From RGDT01 sp964630925 (GTDB taxonomy: Bacteria > Planctomycetota > Planctomycetia > Gemmatales > Gemmataceae): 64,000 nucleotides of DNA. Location: positions 1-64,000 of the forward strand of contig CAZVZK010000045.1 of NCBI GenBank assembly GCA_964630925.1, given 5' to 3'. This document shows positions 52,231 through 60,338 of this stretch, one piece after another. How positions within the stretch are numbered: position 1 is the stretch's first letter; every line of letters begins with the position of its first letter. The translations under genes and the position numbers were made by a program. The notes under the pieces are model-generated. The model saw only the letters and a list, made by a program, of their open reading frames with translations. It was not told where the DNA came from and did no database searches.

Positions 52231-52318
52231 CTCAACGGGGTGGGTGGGTGAGCAGGTGACTCGGTGGAATTTGCATTTCAGGGGGTGTCTGGGGGGGTGC
52301 AATGCAATGCAATTCGCC
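52097..52318. repeat. Second copy of the 7.0-kb dispersed element
   Basis: CACTTGCCCTGA at 52097 and GGAATTTGCATTTCAGGGG to TGCAATGCAATGCAATTCGC at 52266-52318 match 7081 and 7109-7162 respectively. Here the two parts are separated by about 135 bp containing unit 2 of the 60-bp repeat, so one repeat has apparently inserted in the other. Confidence 0.82.
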
Positions 52319-52368
52319 GTCGGGCGGAGGTGCGGCACCTGGAAGCGGCTCCCCGGTTGGACGCCCCC

Positions 52369-53469
52369 TCACCCCCGCAGCGCCCGATACAGCCCGTGGA
52401 TGAACGCCGCGTTGTCGCACTGCAGGTAGTGCATCGCCCCGCCCATCCGCGAGTAGCTCTTGCAGAACCGCAGGTAGTACGCCGGATTCGTCTTCGGCGG
52501 CTCCCCCGCCGACCAGTCCCACCCCCCGCCGTCCTGCAAGTCCACCACGTAGATCGTGTGGCCACGCACCACGCCGCGGCCGGCCTGGAGGCGCAGGTTG
52601 TTCACGCAACTGATGCTCTTCTCGAACACCTGCGGGCCCATGATGGCCGAGCCGACCGACAGCACCACGCCGCCGTCGAGGCCCTCGATGCTGCCGCCGA
52701 ACAGCCGGAAGTCGATCTCCGCGCCGCGCCCGAGGGCGCTGCCGCTGAAGACGGGGTGGTTGCTGATGATGTCGTAGCCGATGCCCGGGTGCACCGTCAC
52801 CGGCACGCCGTGCCGCCACGCCTGCGCCAGGATCGAGGCGTGCTTCCAGCGATGCCCCACCTCCACACGCCCCGCCGGCCAGCCCTGCGCCCGCATCGCC
52901 CGCAGCAGGTCCACACGCGCGGCGGTCCGCTCGCCGGCCACGTCCGCGCGGATGGCGTCGGCCAGCTCGTCCTCCGTCGGCAGCGTCGCCCCGTCCTCGG
53001 CGATGAAGCGCCCCAGGGCGTTGCCGTACCCCAGCCCGTCCAGCGCCCCCGCCATGACCGCCATGTGGATGTACGTGGCCGTCTCGTGCCAGGTGCCGAA
53101 GGAGCCGCCGGCGACGCCCATCTCGACGCTCTCGGTGGACGAGCCGCACCAGGCATACTCCCAGTCGTGGATGGTGCCGGCCCCGTTGGTGGCCACGTGC
53201 GTGAGCCACCCCGCCTCCATCATCCGGCCAAGGATGGCCGCCGCCCCGTTGCGCACCAGATGCGCCCCGTAGATGAGCATCACCGACGCCCCGCGCCGCC
53301 GGGCCGCGCGGACGTGTTCGGCGCACACGTCGATCATCGCGGCGGCGGGCGCCGGGCAGGCCGTCGGCGCCGAATCCGGGTCGAGGAGGATGTCATCGGC
53401 GCGTGTCAGGCTGGCGCGGGCCGCCAGGGGCAGCACCTTGAGGGCGGACAGGTCGAGTGGCCGGACCAT
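52369..53469 (-). CDS. Conserved protein, tentatively deoxyhypusine-synthase-like
   Basis: Soluble protein of 366 aa, ATG 53469. The central THVATNGAGTIHDWEYAWCG, STESVEMGVAGGSFGTWHET and YIHMAVMAGALDGLGYGNAL, and later VTVHPGIGYDIISNHPVFSG, VVLSVGSAIMGPQVFEKSIS are strongly conserved-looking glycine-rich loops of a Rossmann-like NAD-binding protein. The arrangement recalls deoxyhypusine synthase relatives found in bacteria without eIF5A, but the key active-site Lys motif is not evident. Function unknown. Downstream end faces the repeat field; upstream end faces a long palindrome. Confidence 0.6.
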   Translation of the reverse strand: MVRPLDLSALKVLPLAARASLTRADDILLDPDSAPTACPAPAAAMIDVCAEHVRAARRRGASVMLIYGAHLVRNGAAAILGRMMEAGWLTHVATNGAGTIHDWEYAWCGSSTESVEMGVAGGSFGTWHETATYIHMAVMAGALDGLGYGNALGRFIAEDGATLPTEDELADAIRADVAGERTAARVDLLRAMRAQGWPAGRVEVGHRWKHASILAQAWRHGVPVTVHPGIGYDIISNHPVFSGSALGRGAEIDFRLFGGSIEGLDGGVVLSVGSAIMGPQVFEKSISCVNNLRLQAGRGVVRGHTIYVVDLQDGGGWDWSAGEPPKTNPAYYLRFCKSYSRMGGAMHYLQCDNAAFIHGLYRALRG

Positions 53470-53475
53470 ATGCAG

Positions 53476-53578
53476 CCAGGGGTCAGGGGTCAGTCAAGCA
53501 GAGAACAGCCGGTGAACAACCGAGGGGTGGCTGTTCACCGGCTGTTCTACTGGTTTTCACTGACCCCTGACCCCTGAC
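53476..53578. repeat. Palindrome with GGGGTCAGGGGTCAG arms that enters a CDS
   Basis: Left arm 53476-53521 (CCAGGGGTCAGGGGTCAGTC, AGAACAGCCGGTGAACAACC) pairs with right arm 53529-53578 (CTGTTCACCGGCTGTTCTAC to CACTGACCCCTGACCCCTGA). The 7-base loop is GAGGGGT. Bases 53547-53578 of the right arm encode the last residues and stop of the rhodanese gene. Confidence 0.9.
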
Positions 53579-54446
53579 CCCCAGACCCCGACTTCTTCGT
53601 GTGCGACTCCACCGGGGCCGTCTCGTCGTTGCCCCACTCGCCCCAGCTCTTGTAGTAGTTCCGGGCCGGCTTACCGCCCATCAGCTCGACCACGAAGGCC
53701 AGCACCGCCGCCCGGCCCCCGCCCTGGCAGTACGTCACCGCCGGACGCGCCGGGTCGATGCCGGCGTCCTTCAGCAGCTTCGCCATCTTCGCCGGCGGGT
53801 GGAACCTGCCGTCCGCGTCCAGCGTGTCGGTCCAGTTCAGGTTCTTCGCGCCGGGGATCGACCCGCCACGCTTCGCCAGCTTCATGTCGCCGCAGAACTC
53901 GCCCGGCGTCCGCGCGTCGATGATCTGGTCAAACCCCTTCGTCTTCAGCCCCCTGAGGATCTCCTCCTTGGTGGCGAGGCGGGCCGCGTCGGCGGCCAGC
54001 GTCACGCGCGTCCGCGCCGGCTCGGGGAAGCCGGCCTCGGACTTGCCGCCCGCCTTCTGCCAGGCCGGCCAGCCGCCGTCGAGGATGCGCACGTCCTTCA
54101 CGCCCCAGTAACGCAGCGTCCACCAGACGCGGGCCACGTCCGATGTCTTCGGGTCGCCGTAGACGACGATGGAGCGATCCGGGTCGATGCCGGCGGCGGC
54201 CAGGCGCCGCGACCACGCCTCGGCCGACTCGCCCTTGGCGAAGGCGTCGCCCCAGGCGCGCACGTCGATGCCCAGGGCGCCGGGGATGTGCCCCTTCGCC
54301 GCCGTCTTCGGCAGACGGACGTCGATGACGAGATACCGGCCCGCCGGGGCCTTCATCAGCGTCCCGGCGTCGATCAGCAGATCCGGCTTCGCGTACCTCG
54401 CCTCGTCGGCGCCCATCAACAGCACGGCGAGCGTCAAGATGGTCAT
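53547..54446 (-). CDS. Secreted two-domain sulfurtransferase (rhodanese)
   Basis: Thiosulfate or 3-mercaptopyruvate sulfurtransferase-type protein of 299 aa. ATG 54446 overlaps the stop of the sensor kinase gene as ATGA. A short hydrophobic start (MTILTLAVLLMGADE) suggests export. First rhodanese domain: RYLVIDVRLPKTAAKGHIPG, SIVVYGDPKTSDVAR, inactive. Second: IIDARTPGEFCGDMKLAKRG, and the active loop VTYCQGGGRAAVLAF with the catalytic Cys at about residue 250. The last dozen residues (SGSGGQGSGVSEN) are encoded by the arm of a palindrome and are probably an added tail. Operon with two signalling genes. Confidence 0.92.
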   Translation of the reverse strand: MTILTLAVLLMGADEARYAKPDLLIDAGTLMKAPAGRYLVIDVRLPKTAAKGHIPGALGIDVRAWGDAFAKGESAEAWSRRLAAAGIDPDRSIVVYGDPKTSDVARVWWTLRYWGVKDVRILDGGWPAWQKAGGKSEAGFPEPARTRVTLAADAARLATKEEILRGLKTKGFDQIIDARTPGEFCGDMKLAKRGGSIPGAKNLNWTDTLDADGRFHPPAKMAKLLKDAGIDPARPAVTYCQGGGRAAVLAFVVELMGGKPARNYYKSWGEWGNDETAPVESHTKKSGSGGQGSGVSENQ

Positions 54447-56395
54447 GACAGCGGACTCCTCTCGTCGGGCGAGGGCGGCCCCATCGTCTGGCCCACGACG
54501 TACCACAGCTCGTTCATGCGGAACGGCTTGCGCAGGATGCCCGTGGCCGGGTACTGCAGCAGGCGCGGCGCGGGGTCCGCCTCGGCCCGGCCCGTGCACA
54601 GCAGCACCGGCAGGGCGGGGCGGCGCGAGCGGATGGCGGCGAACGTGCGGGCGGCGTCCTCGTCCGGCATCATCAGGTCGAGGATCACCAGGTCCGCCGG
54701 CTCGCCCGCGTCCAGCGCCCGCAAGAGGTCCGCCCCGGACGGGTGGCAGCGCACCAGGTGCCCGGCGATCTCCAGGAACCGCCGCACCACGTCCAGCACC
54801 GCCTCCTCGTCGTCCACCACGGCGATGCAACGCCGGGCCGACGGCTCCGGCTCCATCAAGGGCGCGTCGGCGAGGAACACCGGCGACGGCCGCGCCTTGA
54901 CCGAGTCGGCCAGGCGCGGCAGGTACAGCGAGGCACAGGTGCCCCACGCCCCGCTCTCGATCAGCAGGTGCCCGTTGTGCCCCTGCACGATGCCGAACAC
55001 CACCGGCAGGCCCAGCCCCGTCCCCTGCCCGACCTCCTTGGTCGTGAAGAACGGGTCGAGCGCCTGCTGCAACACCTCGGGCCTCATCCCGCCGCCGTTG
55101 TCACGCACGCTCAGCACCATGTACTCGCCTGGCGGCACCGTCTGCGGGAAGCCGGCCCGCGGCCCGGCCAGCATCTCGCGGCGCAGCTCGAACGTCACCG
55201 TGCCGCCGGCCCGCGCCGTCAGCAGGGCGTCGCGGGCGTTCAGCGCCAGGTTGATGAGCGCCTGCTGGAGCTGGTTGCGGTCGGCCTCCACGAGCGACGG
55301 CGGGCCCTCCTCGTCCGCCGGCAGGTCGAGGCGCACCGGGACCTGCAACGTCCGCCCGGCGAGGTCGGCGGTCGCCCGCATCAGCTCCGCCGGAGACAGC
55401 GGGTGCCTCGACAGCGCCGGCTTGCGGGCGAACGCCAGCAGTTGCCGCGTCAGCCCGGCGGCCCGCTCCGACAGATCGACGATGTGCTGGAAGAACAGCC
55501 GCAGGTTGGGCGGGGCGTCGGCCTCGCGCAGGCCCAGCGAGGCGTAGCCGTTGATGCCGGCCAGGAGGTTGTTGAACTCGTGGGCCACGCCCCCCGCCAG
55601 GGTGCCGACCGATTGCATCTTCTGCGCCTGCATGAGCTGGCGTTCGAGGAGCTTGTGCTCGGTGATGTCGCGCTGGATGGCGACGAAGTGGGTGAGGCGG
55701 CCCTGGGCGTCCACGATGGGCGAGACGGTCAGCGACACCTGCTGCGTGTTGCCGTCCTTCTTGCGGTTGGTCACCTCGCCCTGCCAGGACGCCCGCCCCA
55801 GGATCGTCTGCCACATGCGGGCGTAGAACTCCGGCGGGTGCGCCCCGCTCCGGAACAGCCGCGGCGTCTGGCCGACGATCTCGTGGCGGGCGTAGCCGGT
55901 CTGCTTCTCCAGCGACTGGTTCACCTCCAGGATGGTGCCCTGCAGGTCGGTGATCAGGACGCCGTCGCGGGCCGACTCCAGCGCCTGGATCAGCAGGCGG
56001 TTCATCTGCTCCAGCCGGTGGCGGCGGACCGAGACCGCGACGCGCTTGGGCAGGTCTTCCAGGAAGAGCAGCGCGGTGTCCTTGACGATGTAGTCGAGGG
56101 CCCCGGCCTGGAGGACCCGGGTCGCCAGGTGCTCGTCGCCGCGGGCCGTGATCATCAGCACCGGGACGAGGACGCCGTCGGCGTTGAGGCGTTCGAGGAG
56201 GGCCAGGCCGTCCATGTCCGGCAGCTTGTGGTCCAGGATGACGAGGTCGAAGGCGGTCTGCGACAGGACGATCAGGGCGTCGGCGCCGGTGCGGCAGCGC
56301 GTGACCCTGAAGCGGGCACGCTCCAGCTCGCGGCGGATGAGGACGGCGACGTTCTCGTCGTCCTCGACCAGGAAGAGGCGTTGCGGGTCGCTCAT
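54443..56395 (-). CDS. Hybrid receiver-PAS-histidine kinase-receiver
   Basis: Cytosolic signalling protein of 650 aa. ATG 56395 overlaps the upstream stop (ATGA). Order: receiver (1-125; LVEDDENVAVL, phosphoacceptor Asp in VILDHKLPD, Lys in YIVKD); PAS/PAC (about 135-260; GVLITDLQGTILEVNQSLE, GEVTNRKKDGNTQQ); histidine kinase (about 270-505; H-box LAGGVAHEFNNLLAGINGY, N-box LINLALNARDAL, RDNGGGMRPEV, GTGLGLPVVFGIVQGHNG); second receiver (about 525-640; VVDDEEAVLD, VILDLMMPD, ILRKPF). All phosphotransfer residues are present. No membrane helix, so input comes from the N-terminal receiver or a cytosolic PAS ligand. Confidence 0.96.
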   Translation of the reverse strand: MSDPQRLFLVEDDENVAVLIRRELERARFRVTRCRTGADALIVLSQTAFDLVILDHKLPDMDGLALLERLNADGVLVPVLMITARGDEHLATRVLQAGALDYIVKDTALLFLEDLPKRVAVSVRRHRLEQMNRLLIQALESARDGVLITDLQGTILEVNQSLEKQTGYARHEIVGQTPRLFRSGAHPPEFYARMWQTILGRASWQGEVTNRKKDGNTQQVSLTVSPIVDAQGRLTHFVAIQRDITEHKLLERQLMQAQKMQSVGTLAGGVAHEFNNLLAGINGYASLGLREADAPPNLRLFFQHIVDLSERAAGLTRQLLAFARKPALSRHPLSPAELMRATADLAGRTLQVPVRLDLPADEEGPPSLVEADRNQLQQALINLALNARDALLTARAGGTVTFELRREMLAGPRAGFPQTVPPGEYMVLSVRDNGGGMRPEVLQQALDPFFTTKEVGQGTGLGLPVVFGIVQGHNGHLLIESGAWGTCASLYLPRLADSVKARPSPVFLADAPLMEPEPSARRCIAVVDDEEAVLDVVRRFLEIAGHLVRCHPSGADLLRALDAGEPADLVILDLMMPDEDAARTFAAIRSRRPALPVLLCTGRAEADPAPRLLQYPATGILRKPFRMNELWYVVGQTMGPPSPDERSPLS

Positions 56396-57102
56396 CGAAC
56401 GTCCTGGGGGCCGGGGGGGATGCACAGTTCGACGCGGAGGCCGCGTCCTGGTTCCGTGAACACCTCGACGGCGGCGCCCCACAGCGCGGCCACGGAGCGC
56501 ACGAGGAAGAAGCCCAGCCCAGGCCCGGCGTTTTCACTCTGGCGGGAGGCGGCGAACGGCTCCAGCAGCAGGCGGGCCTGATCCTCGGCGAGGCCGGGGC
56601 CGTCGTCGGCGACGGCGATGCGGCACGCGGCGCCGTCGGGGCGGGCGGTAACACGGGCCGTCACGCCGGGGCGGGTGCGGGCGCTGTTGAGGAGCAATTC
56701 ACGGAAGACACGGCGGAGGAGGCGTCCGGAGCAGGCTACGGTGAGGCCGCCGCCGTCAGCGGACACGGAGAGGGCGGCATCGGGGAGGAGGGCGTTGGCC
56801 TCGGCGGCGGCATCATGGGCCTCGGCGGCGGGGGAGACGGGCAGGCCCCAGGGCGGCTCGCGGAGGACGCGTCCGATGTCGGCGAGGCGGCGTGCGGCCT
56901 CGTCGGTGCGGCGGGCGATGGCGGCGAGGCGGGCGGCCATGTCACGGGCCTCGTCGGCGTGGAGCCCGCCGGCGGCGAGGAGGCGCGCGAAGCCCTGGAG
57001 GGCGACGAGCCGGTTCGGCAGCTCGTGCCCGACGAAGGCCTGATGACAGGCGGCGAGGCCGGGGAGGTGCCCGCCGGAAGGCGGGGCGAGGACGAGGTGC
57101 AT
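56392..57102 (-). CDS. Small soluble histidine kinase
   Basis: Protein of 236 aa, first gene of the three-gene signalling operon. ATG 57102. HQAFVGHELPNRLVALQGF near residue 20 is the H-box with the phosphoacceptor His; a DHp helix pair follows; FRELLLNSARTRPG is the N-box region, VADDGPGLAEDQARLL the G1 box and AGPGLGFFLVRSVAALWGA the G2 box. There is no sensor or membrane domain. It is likely to phosphorylate the N-terminal receiver of the hybrid kinase encoded next, with which it is coupled. Confidence 0.9.
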   Translation of the reverse strand: MHLVLAPPSGGHLPGLAACHQAFVGHELPNRLVALQGFARLLAAGGLHADEARDMAARLAAIARRTDEAARRLADIGRVLREPPWGLPVSPAAEAHDAAAEANALLPDAALSVSADGGGLTVACSGRLLRRVFRELLLNSARTRPGVTARVTARPDGAACRIAVADDGPGLAEDQARLLLEPFAASRQSENAGPGLGFFLVRSVAALWGAAVEVFTEPGRGLRVELCIPPGPQDVR

Positions 57103-57321
57103 GCTTGCCCCTCGGCGCGGCGACAGGGGGCATTATACACCGGCGGGGGCTTGCGGGGTGGGCCGGCGGATGGGATAACGGACCGTGGGGACGTTGGACG
57201 CCGGAGAAGGACACTGGTGGACTATGCGGACTTCGCGGATTATTCACTTGGCGCGGGGGGGGGGGCTCGCGGTAGATTGCGTGGGAGTGATGTCCCACGC
57301 CATCGAAAGGAGGATATCGTC

Positions 57322-59076
57322 GTGCCGGCGGTTGTGTGGACCTGGACCGGCGCCGGCGCCACCAATTTCGTCTCGGAGGACGCGAACTGGGACGAGGACG
57401 GCCCCGGCACCCCGACCGACCTGGTCTTCAACGGGGCGGGCGGCGCGGCCTCGCAGAAGAACGACGAGTTCGACGAGGTCGGGGTGACGTACGCGCGGGT
57501 CCAGCTCACGTCGGACTACCTGGGCACGCTCCATATCGCGCAGGACACCACGTTCGACACGCTCGCCGTGTCGGGCGGCACGCTCACCGTCGATACGGGC
57601 AAGACGCTGTCCACGACCACCGCCAATCTCGGGGCGGTCACCGTGAACGGCAGGGGCACTCTGGCCCTCACGGGCATCACGCCCACCCTCGGCGTGTTCG
57701 GCACCTTCATCGACCTGGCGGCGGTCAACGTGCCGGCTGGCGGGACGATGAACATCACGGGGAACGCGGACTTCAACAACGTGGAGGTGACGCAGCAGGG
57801 GACGCTGAACTGGACAAACGGGATGGTGCAGCTCCTGGGCGTCGGATCCCGGATCGCCAACACGGGGACGATGAACGTCAGCGCCACGGACGCCCTCCAG
57901 GACCCAGGCAAGATCGACAACCCCGGCCTGATCCGCAAGACGGGCGCGGGGCTGACGCGGATCTCCTCCCAGACCAACAACATCGGGCCCGGCCAGCACG
58001 TCACCGTGGACGGGGGCGTGCTGCGTCTGGGCCTCACCGCCGGCGCCGAGGCCGGCACCAGCGAGGTGAAGGATGTCGGGGTGCTGGAGTGGCTCAACCG
58101 CAACGTGAGCGCGACGGCCACGGTGTTCGGGGCCGGCACGCTGCGCATCGGGCAGGCCGACGGCCTGGCGGACGGTCACGTCAACCCGACATCCAGCCTG
58201 ACGGTGCTGGCGTCTAACGTCGAGATCGTCACCAAGGGCAAGCTAACCGGCACGGGCGTCGCCATCATCCTCGGTGCCACCGACTGGGAGGGCGGCACCA
58301 TCGGCTCGCTGGGGGCGACCTCCGCCATCGCGGGGCCGCTGACGATCTCCGGGATGGACGAGAAGGTGTTGGACAACTGGACCCTGGACCGCTACGGCGG
58401 CACCACCTGGACGGGCGGCAACATCAAATTATTGGGCAACGCCGCCATCAAGAACTACGGCGCCTTTGAGGTGCGGACCGACTCGGAGATGTTCACCGTA
58501 CCGGGGGCGACGCCTTCCTTCCAGAACCTGGTGAGCGGCGGGGCACGGGGCGTGGTGTCCAAACCCGCCGGGGCCGCGACGACCACGTTCAAGGTCGACG
58601 TCACGAACGCCGGCGACTTTAACTTCCAGGGCAGGACGATGAGGTTTGAGAAGGCCTTCACGACGCAGGCGGGCGGCAAGATCGACCTCGCCAGCGGCAC
58701 GATGAACATGGCAGGCCAGACGCTGAGCTTCACGGCGGGGCAGTTGGTCGGCGCGGGGACCATCGTGGGCGACGTGAGCCACACAGGCGGGACGTTCAAG
58801 GTGGGCGGCACGCTGAACGTCCAGGGCACCTACACCCAGGGAGCGTCCGCCACGCTCGACGTGGTCTTCAGCAACGGCTGGGGCAAACTGGCCGCCACCG
58901 GCGCGGCCACCCTGGCCGGCACGATGGTGGTGACGGTGGAGGCGGGGGCGCCTGACGACGTGTGGACGGACGTCGTCACGTCGCCCCTGGGCGTCACCAA
59001 CAACATGCCCGGCCTGCCCAACGGCGGCTACGACCTGCGCCTGATGGGCGGCAACCTCCAGATCCGCAAGCCCTGA
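57322..59076 (+). CDS. Beta-solenoid (autotransporter-like) repeat protein
   Basis: Protein of 584 aa made mainly of Gly/Thr/Asn-rich short strands: TWTGAGATNFVSEDANW at the start, then units such as TLAVSGGTLTVDTGKTL, GTLNWTNGMVQLLGVGSR and IANTGTMNVSAT, and a C-terminal AGTIVGDVSHTGGTFKVGG, LNVQGTYTQGASATLDVVFS, which resembles the passenger-associated repeat near the end of autotransporter-like adhesins. GTG 57322 has AAAGGAGG at 8 bases and no better upstream start. There is no signal peptide from this start and no visible beta-barrel, so the export route is unclear. Confidence 0.85.
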   Translation: MPAVVWTWTGAGATNFVSEDANWDEDGPGTPTDLVFNGAGGAASQKNDEFDEVGVTYARVQLTSDYLGTLHIAQDTTFDTLAVSGGTLTVDTGKTLSTTTANLGAVTVNGRGTLALTGITPTLGVFGTFIDLAAVNVPAGGTMNITGNADFNNVEVTQQGTLNWTNGMVQLLGVGSRIANTGTMNVSATDALQDPGKIDNPGLIRKTGAGLTRISSQTNNIGPGQHVTVDGGVLRLGLTAGAEAGTSEVKDVGVLEWLNRNVSATATVFGAGTLRIGQADGLADGHVNPTSSLTVLASNVEIVTKGKLTGTGVAIILGATDWEGGTIGSLGATSAIAGPLTISGMDEKVLDNWTLDRYGGTTWTGGNIKLLGNAAIKNYGAFEVRTDSEMFTVPGATPSFQNLVSGGARGVVSKPAGAATTTFKVDVTNAGDFNFQGRTMRFEKAFTTQAGGKIDLASGTMNMAGQTLSFTAGQLVGAGTIVGDVSHTGGTFKVGGTLNVQGTYTQGASATLDVVFSNGWGKLAATGAATLAGTMVVTVEAGAPDDVWTDVVTSPLGVTNNMPGLPNGGYDLRLMGGNLQIRKP

Positions 59077-59094
59077 CACCGGCCGGAGACAGCC

Positions 59095-60330
59095 ATGCCA
59101 CGGACGTTCCGACTCCGCGGGGCGGGCGCGTCGCTGCTCGCGCTGGGCGCGGCGCTCTGCGCCTCGGCCGCCGGCAGGGCGGCTGCCCCGCCGGCCATGC
59201 CCGCGCCCATCCTGAAAGTCACCGCGCCGGAGGAGCTGAGTACTTGGTGCCGGGCGTTGACGCTCTCGCCCGATGGCCGCCTGCTCGCGGCTCTGGTCGA
59301 TCGGCGGAAGAATCCGCGCAAGGTGGCGGGCGGGCACTATTGCGACCTGGAGATCTACCGGCTCGGCACCGAGAAACCCAAGGCATCCGTCTTCGCGATG
59401 GCCTCGTCGGTCGGCGCTTGCCAATTCAGCTCGGACGGCAAGCGTCTCAACCTACTCCACGACAACCGCGGGCGGAGGCCGCCGGGGGCAAGATGGGCGA
59501 GTTACACCTTGGATGTCTTCGACGTTGCCATGGGCAAGGTCGTCCGGTCTGTCGAACTGCCCGCCGGCGCGGGCTACCCCGCCCTGCTGCTGCCCGATGA
59601 CAGGACGTTGGCCCTGGGCGGCGTAGCCGACGCCGCCGTCCTGTTCGACCTGAAGGAGGAGAAGGTCATCGCCCGCCTCCGTGGCGACGAGAAGTACCCC
59701 GCCGACTTCCCCAAGGGCGCCGAGGAGAAGCCTGAGACGCGGTGGAAGTTCGTCGAGCACTTCACGGGCAAACTCGCCGTCTCGCGGGACGGCAAGCTGC
59801 TCGCCGTCTCCACTCAGGGCGGGTGGGCGTCCGTGTGGGACATCGCAAAAAGTAAGCGCCTCTGGCGCGAATACGACGGCGACCCGAAGCGCGTCCCCGA
59901 GCCCCACCTGAGCCTGACCTTCTCCCCCGACGGGGCGACCCTCGCCTCTCAACGCCAGGGGAGCGATGTCCAGTACTTCCGCGACGCCAGGACCGGCAAG
60001 CAGCGGTTCGCCGTCGAGAGGCGCTGGGGGTACTTCGCCGAGTATCTGCCCGACGGGAGCATGATCGTGAACCGAGGGCACGTCCGGTGGGACACCGACC
60101 GGGGCCCCTACGGGCGCTTCGGCTGGATCCGCTGGGAGCCTGTCGAGAACAAGTACTGGGGCGAGAGGTGGGACTTCCCCGCAGGCACCTACCCGATCCC
60201 CAGGGAGGCGATCCTGGACTCCGAGTCTACGCTCATGGCCGTCTCGGCCAACGGGCACACGCTCGCCCTCTACGCCCGCAGGGCCGGCCTCGTCGCCTAC
60301 GACCTCACCAAGTTCTGGCCCCGGCCCTGA
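59095..60330 (+). CDS. Secreted WD40-like beta-propeller protein
   Basis: Protein of 411 aa beginning at ATG 59095, 18 bases after the preceding stop. Signal peptide at residues 1-32 (LLALGAALCASAAGRAAA). Degenerate propeller blades: ALTLSPDGRLLAALVDRR, CQFSSDGKRLNLLHDNRG, LAVSRDGKLLAVSTQGGWAS, SLTFSPDGATLASQRQGS, LMAVSANGHTLALYARRA. About seven blades fit the length. Probably extracellular or periplasmic and co-transcribed with the beta-solenoid gene. Confidence 0.82.
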   Translation: MPRTFRLRGAGASLLALGAALCASAAGRAAAPPAMPAPILKVTAPEELSTWCRALTLSPDGRLLAALVDRRKNPRKVAGGHYCDLEIYRLGTEKPKASVFAMASSVGACQFSSDGKRLNLLHDNRGRRPPGARWASYTLDVFDVAMGKVVRSVELPAGAGYPALLLPDDRTLALGGVADAAVLFDLKEEKVIARLRGDEKYPADFPKGAEEKPETRWKFVEHFTGKLAVSRDGKLLAVSTQGGWASVWDIAKSKRLWREYDGDPKRVPEPHLSLTFSPDGATLASQRQGSDVQYFRDARTGKQRFAVERRWGYFAEYLPDGSMIVNRGHVRWDTDRGPYGRFGWIRWEPVENKYWGERWDFPAGTYPIPREAILDSESTLMAVSANGHTLALYARRAGLVAYDLTKFWPRP

Positions 60331-60338
60331 CGCCGCGG

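Larger units (their letters stand above)
51672..52368. other. 700-bp gene-free field of palindromic repeats
   Basis: No convincing gene. 51672-51960 is unremarkable; 51975-52320 is made almost entirely of short inverted repeats described separately. Confidence 0.75.
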
